Positions 18,016 to 26,836 of a DNA stretch of 64,000 bases are shown piece after piece. The DNA comes from Robertmurraya sp047302285. Its GTDB lineage: Bacteria > Bacillota > Bacilli > Bacillales > Cytobacillaceae. The notes under the pieces are model-generated. The model saw only the letters and a list, made by a program, of their open reading frames with translations, was not told the origin of the DNA and made no database searches. The stretch is taken from the NCBI RefSeq assembly GCF_047302285.1, contig NZ_CP154845.1, forward strand, positions 1,860,001 through 1,924,000, in the 5' to 3' direction. Each line of letters begins with the position of its first letter. The stretch's first letter is position 1. A program made the translations under genes and the position numbers.

Positions 18016-18918
18016 ATGACCTATATCATCGAAAATGCCAATTTGCTAAAAGACGACAAACTGGAGCAGAATTCCTTATTGATTAAAGCGGATCGAATTG
18101 ATTCCATCAGGCCCTCTTTTGAACGATTTTCTTATATGAGAGTAAATGCGAGTTCTTATGTGATGACCCCGCCCCATATCCTTTTTTGTCCTCGATTTCC
18201 ATGTGATTATTCTTTTCAAGATATGAAGAATTTTTTTATCAATGAACTTATTACAAAAGGAAGTACGATGTTTTTAACATATGTGGAAATTGACAAGGAA
18301 TATTTATTACAGTCTGCATTTACTAAGATAAAAACAACACTACTAAATAGTCCGGTTGATTATACCGTTGGTGTGAAAATTCCGATTCGACTTTTAACGA
18401 CAAATTTTCTGATCAAATGTAAACGGGCAAAGATTCCAGCTATATTTGTTGAGGTAGAAGACGAATGCCAGCTTAAAGAAATTCCGTGGGGATGGTTAAG
18501 GGAAGCGATGTTTCCGTATAATAGTCCGCTTATACCCATTTTTGCCAGTGATAATGAGAAAAAGAAAAATCAGGTAGAAGCTTTTTGGGGAGAGCTTTTA
18601 CATAAAGAGAAAATCCCATATATTGAGCATGAGTTAGTAGAGAATGCTCCGATTTCTCACGAGAATTTATGTAAAATCGGTATTTATCCTGTTAAGTCAG
18701 CCATCCATCATGGTGGAGAAGTCAGTTATAATCTATATTTAAAGGATGATTCTGAGAAAGAAATATGTGAACGAGATTTGTTTCATCAATCGGATAAGCG
18801 GCTGCTTGTAACGGTTCATAAAGGTACGGTCATTCGAGCAGGAAAGGACGTACAATTCCGACCAGGATTCGGGGAATATGTTGTCATTAAAACACCAGCT
18901 TTTTTTCGAGTAAATTAA
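18016..18918 (+). CDS. Degenerate amidohydrolase-like protein
   Basis: A 300-residue protein of unknown role. The first 50 residues read like the N-terminal beta-sandwich of a metal-dependent amidohydrolase (YIIENANLLKDD, then SLLIKADRIDSIRP), and the end (KGTVIRAGKDVQFRPGFGEYVVIKTPAF) resembles the closing sandwich strands. The HxH metal-binding motif after the first strand of the barrel is absent, and the region where it should fall is hydrophobic and short. I infer a non-catalytic or strongly diverged member. It stands alone between aroA and ypiA. The family link is tentative. Confidence 0.5.
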   Translation: MTYIIENANLLKDDKLEQNSLLIKADRIDSIRPSFERFSYMRVNASSYVMTPPHILFCPRFPCDYSFQDMKNFFINELITKGSTMFLTYVEIDKEYLLQSAFTKIKTTLLNSPVDYTVGVKIPIRLLTTNFLIKCKRAKIPAIFVEVEDECQLKEIPWGWLREAMFPYNSPLIPIFASDNEKKKNQVEAFWGELLHKEKIPYIEHELVENAPISHENLCKIGIYPVKSAIHHGGEVSYNLYLKDDSEKEICERDLFHQSDKRLLVTVHKGTVIRAGKDVQFRPGFGEYVVIKTPAFFRVN

Positions 18919-19190
18919 ACAGGCTTTTTTCGCAATCATTGTTGCTTTTGGATAGTAATAAGGGCCCAATCTTCCTACATGTCTATAAAGAGGAAGCGAA
19001 AAGTGCCGTCGCAAACTTAATGTATAGCAGTTCCCATGATATATGGGTAAAAACTGGCTTCTGAGTTTTTACAAAAAAACTACAATCTATGCGAAAACAG
19101 CGATTAAAAAGTCTTATTATGAGTAGAATTTAGCAAATTCCATTATAATGTAGAGAGAAAGTAAATTTGGAATTGTGAAAGGATTGCTAA
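18919..19190 (+). promoter_or_regulatory. Intergenic region before ypiA
   Basis: There is no gene here. TATAAT at about 19144-19149 lies some 40 bp before ypiA and could be its -10 box. No good -35 box is visible. Confidence 0.35.
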
Positions 19191-20453
19191 ATGGACAAGA
19201 TTAGTAAAATTATAACACTATTAGAAAATGGTCAACACGAAGAAGCCATTATAAAATATGAAGCGATATTAAAAAACGGGACAAATGATGAAAGGCTGCT
19301 CCTTGGGGAAGAGTTATTTCATTATGGATTTCTAGATGAAGCAAAGGCGCTCTATGAGAGACTTCTTGAAGCGTACCCTGAAGAAGGAGAAATTCTTGTT
19401 ACGCTGGCTGAAATTTGTTTGGAGCAAGGTAAAGAAGATGAGGCCCTTCAAACCCTTGATAAAATTAAGGAAACAGACCCCAGTTTTCCGGAAAGCTTGC
19501 TTTTACAAGCAGATCTTTATCAGATGGAAGGACTTTATGAGGTCAGTGAACAAAAACTGCTTAAAGCAAAATCTGTGTTACCAAATGAAGTCATCATTGA
19601 GTTTGCTTTAGGAGAACTATATTTGGAACAAGGTAGATTTATTGAAGCCATCAAGTCGTATGAAAAAGTCTTGCCTGTGGAACAGGATATAGCTGGTGTC
19701 AGCATTCATCAAAGACTAGGAGATGCATACAGTGCCGGTGGTGCATTTGAAGAAGCGCTTCCTCATTATGAAAAGGCATTGGAGGAAAGCTTAGAGATTA
19801 ATACTCTTTTTCATTATGCATTTACAGCACTTCAAGCTGGAATGAACAAGACAGCGATTGAGAAATTTACAGAGCTCAAAGAGCTTGATCATGAGTATCA
19901 TTCCCTTTATCTGTATTTAGCAAAGGCTTATGAGAGAGAAGAAGATCTTGAGCGAAGCTTTGAAACGATTCAAGAAGGCTTGCGCTATGATGAATACAAC
20001 AAGGAACTGTATTTCATCGGTGGGAAAATGGCTCTAAAGCTTGGAAATGAAGACGAAGCTGAGGTCTTTTTAAGACAAGCATTGGTACTGGATCCTGAAT
20101 TTATTGAAGCAGGTCTTACAATCAATAAACTCTTCCTGCATCAGGAAAGATACGAAGACGTGTTGGAGATCGTCGGAATTTTTGAGTCTAATGGAATTGA
20201 AGAACCCCATATTATTTGGGATGAGGCCGTTGCCTTACAAAATTTAGAAAAATATTCACAGGCATTAAACAAATACCAACTTGCATATAATTTTTTAAAG
20301 AATGATCAAGAGTTTCTCACAGATTATGGATACTTTCTAATCGAGGAAGGAAAACGAGATGAAGCTGCCGAAATATTTAATGTACTATTGGCAAACGATC
20401 CATCGAATGAAGAATTTGCTGAAGTCGTGCAAAGACTGTCTGATGAAGGATAG
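19191..20453 (+). CDS. ypiA: TPR-repeat protein YpiA
   Basis: A 420-residue cytoplasmic protein built of tandem tetratricopeptide repeats over its whole length. Examples are the blocks around LYERLLEAYPEEGEILVTLA, YEKVLPVEQDIAGVSIHQRL and YEKALEESLEINTLFHYAF, with the spaced Gly/Ala/Tyr pattern of TPR helices. It is acidic, with no signal peptide or membrane segment. Length and place upstream of ypiB, ypiF and qcrABC match B. subtilis YpiA. The fold suggests a protein-protein scaffold. Its partner is not evident. Confidence 0.9.
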   Translation: MDKISKIITLLENGQHEEAIIKYEAILKNGTNDERLLLGEELFHYGFLDEAKALYERLLEAYPEEGEILVTLAEICLEQGKEDEALQTLDKIKETDPSFPESLLLQADLYQMEGLYEVSEQKLLKAKSVLPNEVIIEFALGELYLEQGRFIEAIKSYEKVLPVEQDIAGVSIHQRLGDAYSAGGAFEEALPHYEKALEESLEINTLFHYAFTALQAGMNKTAIEKFTELKELDHEYHSLYLYLAKAYEREEDLERSFETIQEGLRYDEYNKELYFIGGKMALKLGNEDEAEVFLRQALVLDPEFIEAGLTINKLFLHQERYEDVLEIVGIFESNGIEEPHIIWDEAVALQNLEKYSQALNKYQLAYNFLKNDQEFLTDYGYFLIEEGKRDEAAEIFNVLLANDPSNEEFAEVVQRLSDEG

Positions 20454-20560
20454 ATTGTTTATTCGTACATTATATATTAGAAAGTATGCATATTTCGTTC
20501 ACAGCCATTTTTACCATTCGTAACGGTTAATTAAAAATAGTTGTACGCAGAGGAGGGAAA

Positions 20561-21103
20561 ATGATGAAGACCCCTGTATCTGTCAACGAGAAAAAGGATT
20601 TTATTCGCTGGTTCCTCAATCACTACCAACTGAAGAGACGTGAGTGTGTGTGGATTTTAAACTATTTAATGAGTCATGATGGTCTCATGGAAAAAGTCCA
20701 TTTTGTTGAGCAAGCTCAGTATTGTCCCCGTGGCTTAGTGATGTCAACTCATTGTGTTGATGAGGTACCGTTCCGTTTTTACAAAGAGAATGTAATGACA
20801 ACAGATGCAGAAAAATCTTTCCATGATATTCGTTTGAATAGGGATGAAGAAATCTATATTCAACTTAATTTCCATGCATCAAATAAAGCCCATCAGTATG
20901 CGGCTGTATTGGAAGAGAATCCTTTCATGCCTAAAAGCCTGCAAATCAGTGAAAAGGATCGACTTATAGCTGAAAAATTTCTGTCATCTACTCTGAAAAA
21001 CTTCCAGAGGGAAAAATTGCTTCATTTAATTGATGAGGCTCTAGACAATCAAGATAAGGCAGCGTTTGAGGAATTAACAAAAAAATTAAGTCGACTAAAG
21101 TAA
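20561..21103 (+). CDS. ypiB: UPF0302 family protein YpiB
   Basis: A 180-residue soluble protein matching B. subtilis YpiB by length, motifs (KKDFIRWFLNHYQLKRREC near the start, HFVEQAQYCPRGLVMS in the middle) and position. I see no catalytic motif. In B. subtilis this gene is grouped with ypiF and the qcr genes, so a link to assembly or control of the cytochrome complex is possible but unproven. ATG ATG occurs at 20561 and 20564 after GAGGAGGG, and either could be the start. Confidence 0.88.
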   Translation: MMKTPVSVNEKKDFIRWFLNHYQLKRRECVWILNYLMSHDGLMEKVHFVEQAQYCPRGLVMSTHCVDEVPFRFYKENVMTTDAEKSFHDIRLNRDEEIYIQLNFHASNKAHQYAAVLEENPFMPKSLQISEKDRLIAEKFLSSTLKNFQREKLLHLIDEALDNQDKAAFEELTKKLSRLK

Positions 21104-21133
21104 ATTACTCCATACGAATAAAATATGATTGGG

Positions 21134-21168
21134 TAGCCTGCTATTTTTGCAGGCTATTATTTTTGCGT
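21134..21168 (+). terminator. Terminator after ypiB
   Basis: An 8-bp GC-rich stem (21134-21141 with 21149-21156) followed by a T-rich stretch. Confidence 0.8.
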
Positions 21169-21235
21169 TCATCTTTGTCCAGCTAACATTGAAATGATAT
21201 GATAGGAAGGAATTTATTAGCTTGGAGTGATATGA

Positions 21236-21700
21236 ATGAAATGGGTTTCAAATGATATTGACATGTATTTGGGAGCGAAAGAATACGTAGACACGGTCGT
21301 GCTACCACTGCTTCCCATATCGTTTGGCGACGATATGAAACAATCGGCAGCAATGACTGAGTTTATCTCTCTTTTAAACATTCCCCTTGAGCGACAATTT
21401 AAAGGGAGGCTCATGATGCTTCCGGGTTATACATATTTAAAAAGCGATTCTGATGATAGGCGTTTAGAGGTGATCAACCACTGGGAGACTGAGTTTAAGA
21501 AGAATGGATTTAAGCATATTATCTATATAACATCTGACAGTGACTGGAGAACGACAGAGGAGAAAGTAGATGGAACGCTGATTTGGTTACCATCCCTGCC
21601 ATTAGAAAGCATGGATGATAAGTATAAAAATCAAATTTTAGAGGATCAAATTAGTCAACTGATTCATTTATTTGTGAAAAAGTGGCAAAATAATGACTAA
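21236..21700 (+). CDS. ypiF: YpiF family protein (DUF2487)
   Basis: A 154-residue soluble protein just upstream of qcrA, as in B. subtilis. It starts MKWVSNDIDMYLGAKEYVDT and contains LLPISFGDDMKQSAAMTEF. No enzyme motif or membrane segment is visible, so a role is not inferred beyond the conserved linkage to the menaquinol:cytochrome c reductase genes. The ATG at 21236 follows a GGAGTGAT Shine-Dalgarno sequence. Confidence 0.85.
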   Translation: MKWVSNDIDMYLGAKEYVDTVVLPLLPISFGDDMKQSAAMTEFISLLNIPLERQFKGRLMMLPGYTYLKSDSDDRRLEVINHWETEFKKNGFKHIIYITSDSDWRTTEEKVDGTLIWLPSLPLESMDDKYKNQILEDQISQLIHLFVKKWQNND

Positions 21701-21849
21701 TGGAGATATTAATCACACAGTTACCATCCTTTAGCAATTTATTATATTGACCTAAAGTATAGATTGATATATCATTGTTATGTCCTAGTTTTATATTGTG
21801 TTTATTTATGTCCGTTGGACTACCATTTCATGATAGAGGGGGGAAAGGT

Positions 21850-22356
21850 ATGAGCAAACAACGCGTAACAAGACGTCAATTCCTAAACTATACTCTTACT
21901 GGTGTAGGTGGATTTATGGCTGCAGGAATGTTAATGCCAATGGTCCGATTTGCAGTTGACCCTGTTTTGAAGCACAATGCAGCTGGTGATTTTATTGTTA
22001 CAAATCAAAAAATTGATGAATTAACAAATGAACCAGTTCGTGTAGACTTTTCTTTTGAACAAAAAGATGCTTGGTACACTTCTGAAGTAACAAATACTGC
22101 TTGGGTATACAAAGATGAGAATGGTGAAATTATCGCATTATCTCCAGTATGTAAGCATTTAGGCTGTACGGTTGACTGGAATAAAGATGAAACACACCCT
22201 GAACATTTCTTTTGTCCATGTCACAATGGATTATACACAAAGGATGGTACAAACGTACCTGGTACACCACCAGCAGCACCATTAGACGTGTATCCTTACA
22301 AAGATGCTGACGGTTATTTAGCTTTAGGTAAAGCAGAACCGCGAAAGGAGGCGTAA
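21850..22356 (+). CDS. qcrA: Menaquinol:cytochrome c reductase, Rieske iron-sulfur subunit
   Basis: QcrA is the Rieske [2Fe-2S] subunit of the bc-type complex that passes electrons from menaquinol to cytochrome c at the cell membrane. The 168-residue protein starts at the ATG at 21850 after GGGGGGAAAGG. A twin-arginine-like RVTRRQFLN and one hydrophobic anchor occupy residues 4-35. The cluster ligands are in CKHLGCTV and CPCHNGLY (about 101-126). It is the first gene of qcrABC. Confidence 0.97.
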   Translation: MSKQRVTRRQFLNYTLTGVGGFMAAGMLMPMVRFAVDPVLKHNAAGDFIVTNQKIDELTNEPVRVDFSFEQKDAWYTSEVTNTAWVYKDENGEIIALSPVCKHLGCTVDWNKDETHPEHFFCPCHNGLYTKDGTNVPGTPPAAPLDVYPYKDADGYLALGKAEPRKEA

Positions 22357-22359
22357 ATC

Positions 22360-23034
22360 TTGTTAAACAAAATTTATGATTGGGTAGACGAACGTCTAGA
22401 TATTACGCCTTTGTGGCGGGATATTGCGGACCATGAAGTACCTGAACATGTAAACCCTGCACATCACTTCTCTGCATTTGTTTACTGTTTCGGTGGACTA
22501 ACGTTCTTTGTTACAGTAATTCAAATTTTGTCTGGTATGTTCTTAACAATGTACTACGTTCCAGATATTAAAAATGCATGGGAATCCATCTATTATTTAC
22601 AAAACGAAGTAGCTTTTGGACAAATTGTCCGCGGGATGCACCACTGGGGTGCTAGCTTAGTAATCGTAATGATGTTTTTACATACGTTACGTGTTTTCTT
22701 CCAAGGAGCTTATAAGAAACCACGTGAGCTTAACTGGATTGTTGGAGTCCTTATTTTCTTCGTCATGCTTGCCCTTGGTTTAACAGGTTATTTATTACCA
22801 TGGGATATGAAAGCGTTATTTGCAACAAAGGTTACGATTACAATAATCGAATCAGTTCCATTCATAGGTGAGTATTTGAAGATCCTGATTGCGGGACATT
22901 CAGATATTATTGGTGCACAGACAATTACTAGATTCTTTGCAATCCATGTATTCTTCTTACCTGCTGCATTGTTTGCATTGATGGCTGCCCACTTCATGAT
23001 GATTCGTAAACAAGGTATCTCAGGTCCATTGTAA
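22360..23034 (+). CDS. qcrB: Menaquinol:cytochrome c reductase, cytochrome b subunit
   Basis: QcrB is the cytochrome b6-type subunit that holds two b hemes and oxidises menaquinol. The 224-residue protein has four transmembrane helices with the paired heme histidines, for example MHHWGASLVIVMMFLHTLRVF and a later RFFAIHVFFLPAALFALMAAHF. It begins with TTG at 22360, 3 bp after qcrA, behind AAAGGAGG. The fourth subunit domain of cytochrome b is carried by qcrC. Confidence 0.97.
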   Translation: MLNKIYDWVDERLDITPLWRDIADHEVPEHVNPAHHFSAFVYCFGGLTFFVTVIQILSGMFLTMYYVPDIKNAWESIYYLQNEVAFGQIVRGMHHWGASLVIVMMFLHTLRVFFQGAYKKPRELNWIVGVLIFFVMLALGLTGYLLPWDMKALFATKVTITIIESVPFIGEYLKILIAGHSDIIGAQTITRFFAIHVFFLPAALFALMAAHFMMIRKQGISGPL

Positions 23035-23085
23035 AATCATAAACGTGCATGATTTGTGAATGACTTAAAGGAGGGGAATTGCTCA

Positions 23086-23856
23086 ATGCATCGTGGAAAA
23101 GGTATGAAGTTTGTGGGAGACTCACGTGTCCCTGCTTCAGGTCGAAAACCGAATATCCCGAAGGATTATTCGGAATATCCTGGTAAAACAGAAGCGTTTT
23201 GGCCAAACTTTCTTTTAAAAGAATGGCTAATTGGTGCTGTTTTTCTCGTTGGATTCTTAAGTTTAACTGCGGCGCATCAACCACCGCTCGAAAAAATTGC
23301 AGATCCAAGTGATACAGCATATATTCCATTACCTGACTGGTATTTCTTATTCTTGTATCAGTTATTGAAGTATTCTTTCGCATCAGGTCCTTATAATATT
23401 ATTGGTGCCTTAGTTATTCCTGGACTAGCATTTGGTGCGTTATTACTTGCTCCGTTCTTAGATAGAGGACCAGAGCGTCGCCCATCTAAACGTCCATTAG
23501 CAACAGGTTTTATGCTTCTTGCACTAGCGGGTATTACTTATCTTACTTGGGAATCGGTAGACCAGCATGACTGGGAAGCTGCGAAAATCCAAGGTCAGAT
23601 TGTGGCAGAAGCAGAAATTGATACAGAATCTGATGGTTATAAGATTTTTGAAGCAAATGGCTGTGTGACTTGCCATGGAGGAGATCTCCAAGGTGGAGCA
23701 GGTTCACCACCACTTATTGATACTGGTTTAACACCAGAAGAAGTTGCTGAAATTGCTCAAAACGGTCGTGGTGCTATGCCAGCAGGATTGTTCCAAGGTA
23801 CTGATGAAGAGCTACAAACATTGGCTGAATTCATCTCTACTCTTGAAAGTGAATAA
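23086..23856 (+). CDS. qcrC: Menaquinol:cytochrome c reductase, fused subunit IV and cytochrome c
   Basis: QcrC joins a subunit-IV-like membrane part to a cytochrome c domain, the arrangement typical of Bacillus. From the ATG at 23086 (AAAGGAGGGG upstream) it has 256 residues. About three hydrophobic helices fill residues 40-165, with DWYFLFLYQLLKYSF marking the quinol-site side. The C-terminal heme-binding CVTCH (about 190-194) binds heme c, with a later Met in RGAMPAG as the likely axial ligand. A terminator follows. Confidence 0.97.
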   Translation: MHRGKGMKFVGDSRVPASGRKPNIPKDYSEYPGKTEAFWPNFLLKEWLIGAVFLVGFLSLTAAHQPPLEKIADPSDTAYIPLPDWYFLFLYQLLKYSFASGPYNIIGALVIPGLAFGALLLAPFLDRGPERRPSKRPLATGFMLLALAGITYLTWESVDQHDWEAAKIQGQIVAEAEIDTESDGYKIFEANGCVTCHGGDLQGGAGSPPLIDTGLTPEEVAEIAQNGRGAMPAGLFQGTDEELQTLAEFISTLESE

Positions 23857-23865
23857 TAGTATTTT

Positions 23866-23896
23866 AAAGCTGACGATAACTTCGTCAGCTTTTTTC
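23866..23896 (+). terminator. Terminator after qcrC
   Basis: A perfect 11-bp stem (23866-23876 with 23882-23892), a 5-nt loop and a T run. Confidence 0.92.
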
Positions 23897-23987
23897 TATC
23901 TAGTTAAAAGGGTGATAAAACAATCGGTATACAGGGGAAATATGTTACTATAAGAAAGATGTGGAAAATATAATGAGGTGAAATATA

Positions 23988-24581
23988 TTGAAATGGATTT
24001 ACTCGATTTTAGCTAATCGCTCAATTCTATCTTTACTATTAATCATTAATTTTTTGGGAACGGTTTACGGATACTATTGGTATAAAAGCCAATTAGCAGA
24101 TACTCCACCCATTTTTCTCGCATTTGTACCAGATAGTCCAACCGCCAGTTTATTTTTCTTATTTGTGCTCGTGGCATTTTTACTCGGAAGAAATTGGCCA
24201 CTATTTGAAACATTAGCAATGGTGACACTTTTTAAATATGGCATATGGGCTGTTGTCATGAATGTATTGGTGTTTATGATTAATGGAGAAATAGACGGAA
24301 TCGGAATGATGCTTGTACTATCACACGGTGCTATGGCGATACAAGGGATATTATATGCTCCATTTTTCCGATTCAAGTTATGGCATCTAGTAGTTGCAGC
24401 CATTTGGACATTACATAATGATGTGATCGATTATGTCTTTTTCATGATGCCTAGATATCATATGCTAGATGAATATATTCCGCAAATCGGTTACTTCACT
24501 TTTTGGTTAAGTATAACTTCTATTGCAGTTGCTTATTTTTTTGGATTAAGAAAAAACCGTTTTACACTACAGATAAAGTGA
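23988..24581 (+). CDS. ypjA: Membrane protein YpjA (DUF1405)
   Basis: A 197-residue integral membrane protein with about six hydrophobic helices. It matches B. subtilis YpjA in size and in its place between qcrC and ypjB. Conserved-looking features are WYKSQLADTPPIFLAFVPDSPTA cut by short loops and the charged segment HNDVIDYVF. No transporter or enzyme motif is evident. It starts with TTG at 23988 after TGAGGTGAAA. Confidence 0.82.
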   Translation: MKWIYSILANRSILSLLLIINFLGTVYGYYWYKSQLADTPPIFLAFVPDSPTASLFFLFVLVAFLLGRNWPLFETLAMVTLFKYGIWAVVMNVLVFMINGEIDGIGMMLVLSHGAMAIQGILYAPFFRFKLWHLVVAAIWTLHNDVIDYVFFMMPRYHMLDEYIPQIGYFTFWLSITSIAVAYFFGLRKNRFTLQIK

Positions 24582-24663
24582 AATAGCGGTAGGTTCACAT
24601 ATTTTTGGTCTAACCTTGTCCAACCTCTCATACCATTTAATAGTAATGTGAGGAGGGACAAGT

Positions 24664-25452
24664 ATGAAGCTGAAAGCCGCTATATTTTTAATTGCAATCC
24701 TAATACTTACACCGGTAACTATACAAGCAAATCATCATATTTCCTCTATTGAAAAGCTTGATCATATTTCTGATGAAGCACTACAATTGGTGAAATCATC
24801 CAGATACGAGGATGCAAAAAAGCTTCTTGAGTATTTTTCCAATGAGTTTCTTGCCTATACAATGGAAAATCATGGTTTCTCAATAGATGAATTACGTATT
24901 GTCACCCTTGCGCAAGATGAAGCCATAGCAGCAATGGGAAACGGAAGTATGGCTCATGATGAACGAATCAATCGAGTGACCAAATTTCGTTTGGCGATGG
25001 ATGCTATCACCTCTGGTAATGAGCCGTTATGGACAGAAATGGAAGGTCCGATGATGGCTGTATTCGAAGGAATGAAGGATGCAGCATTTCAGGGAGACTC
25101 AAAGAATTTCCACTCCCATTTAAACTCTTTTCTGTCTCTTTATGAAGTGATTTATCCAAGTATGAAGCTAGATGTTCCTGTACAAAGAGTCCAACAAATC
25201 GACGCCAAAATTCATTTTATTGATGAATACCGGCCACGGGTATTAACAGATGAAGCAAGTCAACAAGAGCTAGTCTCTTTAGAAACTGATTTAAAGGACT
25301 TGTTCAATCAGATGTCTGAGGATGAAGCAGATCCTTCTCTGTGGTGGGTGATTATTACAACGGGGAGTATTATTATTGTTACATTATCCTATGTAGGCTG
25401 GAGAAAGTATAAAGGGGACAAGGAAAGAGAACGAGAGAAGAAAAGAATGTAA
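24664..25452 (+). CDS. ypjB: Sporulation protein YpjB
   Basis: A 262-residue exported protein. An N-terminal signal peptide (about residues 1-22, ending TIQA) and a single C-terminal transmembrane helix (WWVIITTGSIIIVTLSYVGW, about 226-245) followed by a basic tail place the body outside the cell, or between the forespore membranes. Position after ypjA matches B. subtilis ypjB, which is annotated as a sporulation gene. The biochemical role is unknown. The ATG has GAGGAGGG upstream. Confidence 0.85.
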   Translation: MKLKAAIFLIAILILTPVTIQANHHISSIEKLDHISDEALQLVKSSRYEDAKKLLEYFSNEFLAYTMENHGFSIDELRIVTLAQDEAIAAMGNGSMAHDERINRVTKFRLAMDAITSGNEPLWTEMEGPMMAVFEGMKDAAFQGDSKNFHSHLNSFLSLYEVIYPSMKLDVPVQRVQQIDAKIHFIDEYRPRVLTDEASQQELVSLETDLKDLFNQMSEDEADPSLWWVIITTGSIIIVTLSYVGWRKYKGDKEREREKKRM

Positions 25453-25638
25453 TGAAGTGAAGTAGAGTATGCTAAATAATTGACTCCCTATAAAAACCTC
25501 TTTACAATATAATTAAAGCATATTATCCTTACGTTTTTACTGGTAATGGATAATTTTAGATGTCTTTAGTGAAATAACTCATTGTCCATCTTGAGTTAAG
25601 AAGTTCTACTACAAAAGTAATGGAGGAATACAGAAAAA

Positions 25639-26322
25639 ATGGGATTTGGTTTTCTAATCTATTTTGCCCTCATCATTTTAATTCCGATATGGGCTCAGTT
25701 GAAGGTAAAAGGTGCTTATAAGAAATATTCAAGGGTTCCCTCTTCATCTCACATGCGTGGTGCCGAGGTAGCAAGAAGAATTTTAGATACAAATGGTTTA
25801 TACGACGTAGCAGTACAAGAAACAAGAGGCCATTTAACGGATCATTACGATCCCCGTTCAAAAACAGTTCGATTATCTTCTGAGAACTATCATGGACATT
25901 CTGTTGCTGCAGCAGCCATTGCTGCCCATGAAGTCGGGCATGCGATCCAGGATCAAGTCGACTATGCTCCTTTGCGTATTCGCCATTCGCTAGTTCCTGT
26001 AGCAAACATAGGTTCTAACTTTTCTTGGATTCTCATCATTATTGGGATGCTAGCAAGTATGACCAATTTAGTGTTACTTGGTATTATCTTTATGGCAGCA
26101 GCTGTCGTGTTTCAGCTCGTCACATTACCAGTGGAGTTTAATGCATCAAATCGGGCAATGGATCAAGTCGTTTCACTTGGAATCATTCGAAATGATGAAG
26201 AAAAAGAAACAAAAAAGGTACTCAATGCAGCCGCATTAACCTACGTCGCAGCAGCAGCCGTAGCAGTATTAGAACTAGTTCGACTGATTTTAATCTATAC
26301 AGGCATGCAGAGAAGCGAATAG
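25639..26322 (+). CDS. yugP: Membrane zinc metallopeptidase, YugP family
   Basis: A 227-residue membrane protein with the zinc-peptidase motif HEVGH (about residues 97-101, within AAHEVGHAIQDQ) and about four transmembrane helices (about 1-20, 124-155 and 190-222). Length and motif fit the YugP-type neutral zinc metallopeptidases. In B. subtilis yugP is not next to ypjB or ypjC, so its place here is a local difference. The substrate is unknown. A strong terminator follows. Confidence 0.85.
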   Translation: MGFGFLIYFALIILIPIWAQLKVKGAYKKYSRVPSSSHMRGAEVARRILDTNGLYDVAVQETRGHLTDHYDPRSKTVRLSSENYHGHSVAAAAIAAHEVGHAIQDQVDYAPLRIRHSLVPVANIGSNFSWILIIIGMLASMTNLVLLGIIFMAAAVVFQLVTLPVEFNASNRAMDQVVSLGIIRNDEEKETKKVLNAAALTYVAAAAVAVLELVRLILIYTGMQRSE

Positions 26323-26360
26323 AAGAAAAAGAGGCAGGAACTTAACTAGCTTCAAATCAT

Positions 26361-26408
26361 GAGAAAGGTGAATCCTGAGGGTACTCAAATTCACCTTTCT
26401 CTATTTTT
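26361..26408 (+). terminator. Terminator after the yugP-like gene
   Basis: A perfect 13-bp stem (26361-26373 with 26389-26401) and 15-nt loop, then a T-rich tail. Confidence 0.9.
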
Positions 26409-26547
26409 GTATTTACGCAGGATTTTCGATTTTCCTCGTACAAAAAAATCGAGGGAAACGCCAATTAGCCTTCAAGAATCCAATCGATTTCTGCTTTGTC
26501 TAAACTTCTACTAGAAGACCCTATTTTGCTCCAACCATCTCTCACCC

Positions 26548-26732
26548 TTAAGCGGAAATTTTCCTGTTATATCCTCATTGGAGTCCCTTTTAGGAGAAAT
26601 AACGGAAGATTTTCCGCTTATGGAGGGCAAAATCGTTTATTTTGGTATTTTTTGAGGGGATAGCAGGAAATTTTCCTGTTATTTTGGCTTTTTTTCATGA
26701 TGGTTGCTCATTAAGCGGAATTTTTCCTGTTA
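26548..26732. repeat. Cluster of four palindromic 22-bp repeats
   Basis: Four near-identical copies of a motif with core GGAAATTTTCC lie at 26548-26570, 26599-26620 (inverted), 26660-26682 and 26711-26732. The consensus is close to TAAGCGGAAATTTTCCTGTT followed by AT. They fill most of a 514-bp gene-free region (26323-26836) between convergent genes. The arrangement is like REP-type intergenic repeats. A role as protein-binding sites is also possible. Confidence 0.75.
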
Positions 26733-26786
26733 TTTTTTCATGCTGCCACTCCAACTGCGAGGGAATTTATACACTTCAAACTAGAA

Positions 26787-26815
26787 TCAAAAAGTCGTTA
26801 TCACCGACTTTTTGA
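26787..26815. terminator. Bidirectional terminator before ypjC
   Basis: A perfect 11-bp stem (26787-26797 with 26805-26815) with A/T runs on both sides. It can serve the minus-strand ypjC transcript. Confidence 0.8.
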
Positions 26816-26836
26816 CCCAGCTTCTTTTTTGGGGTT

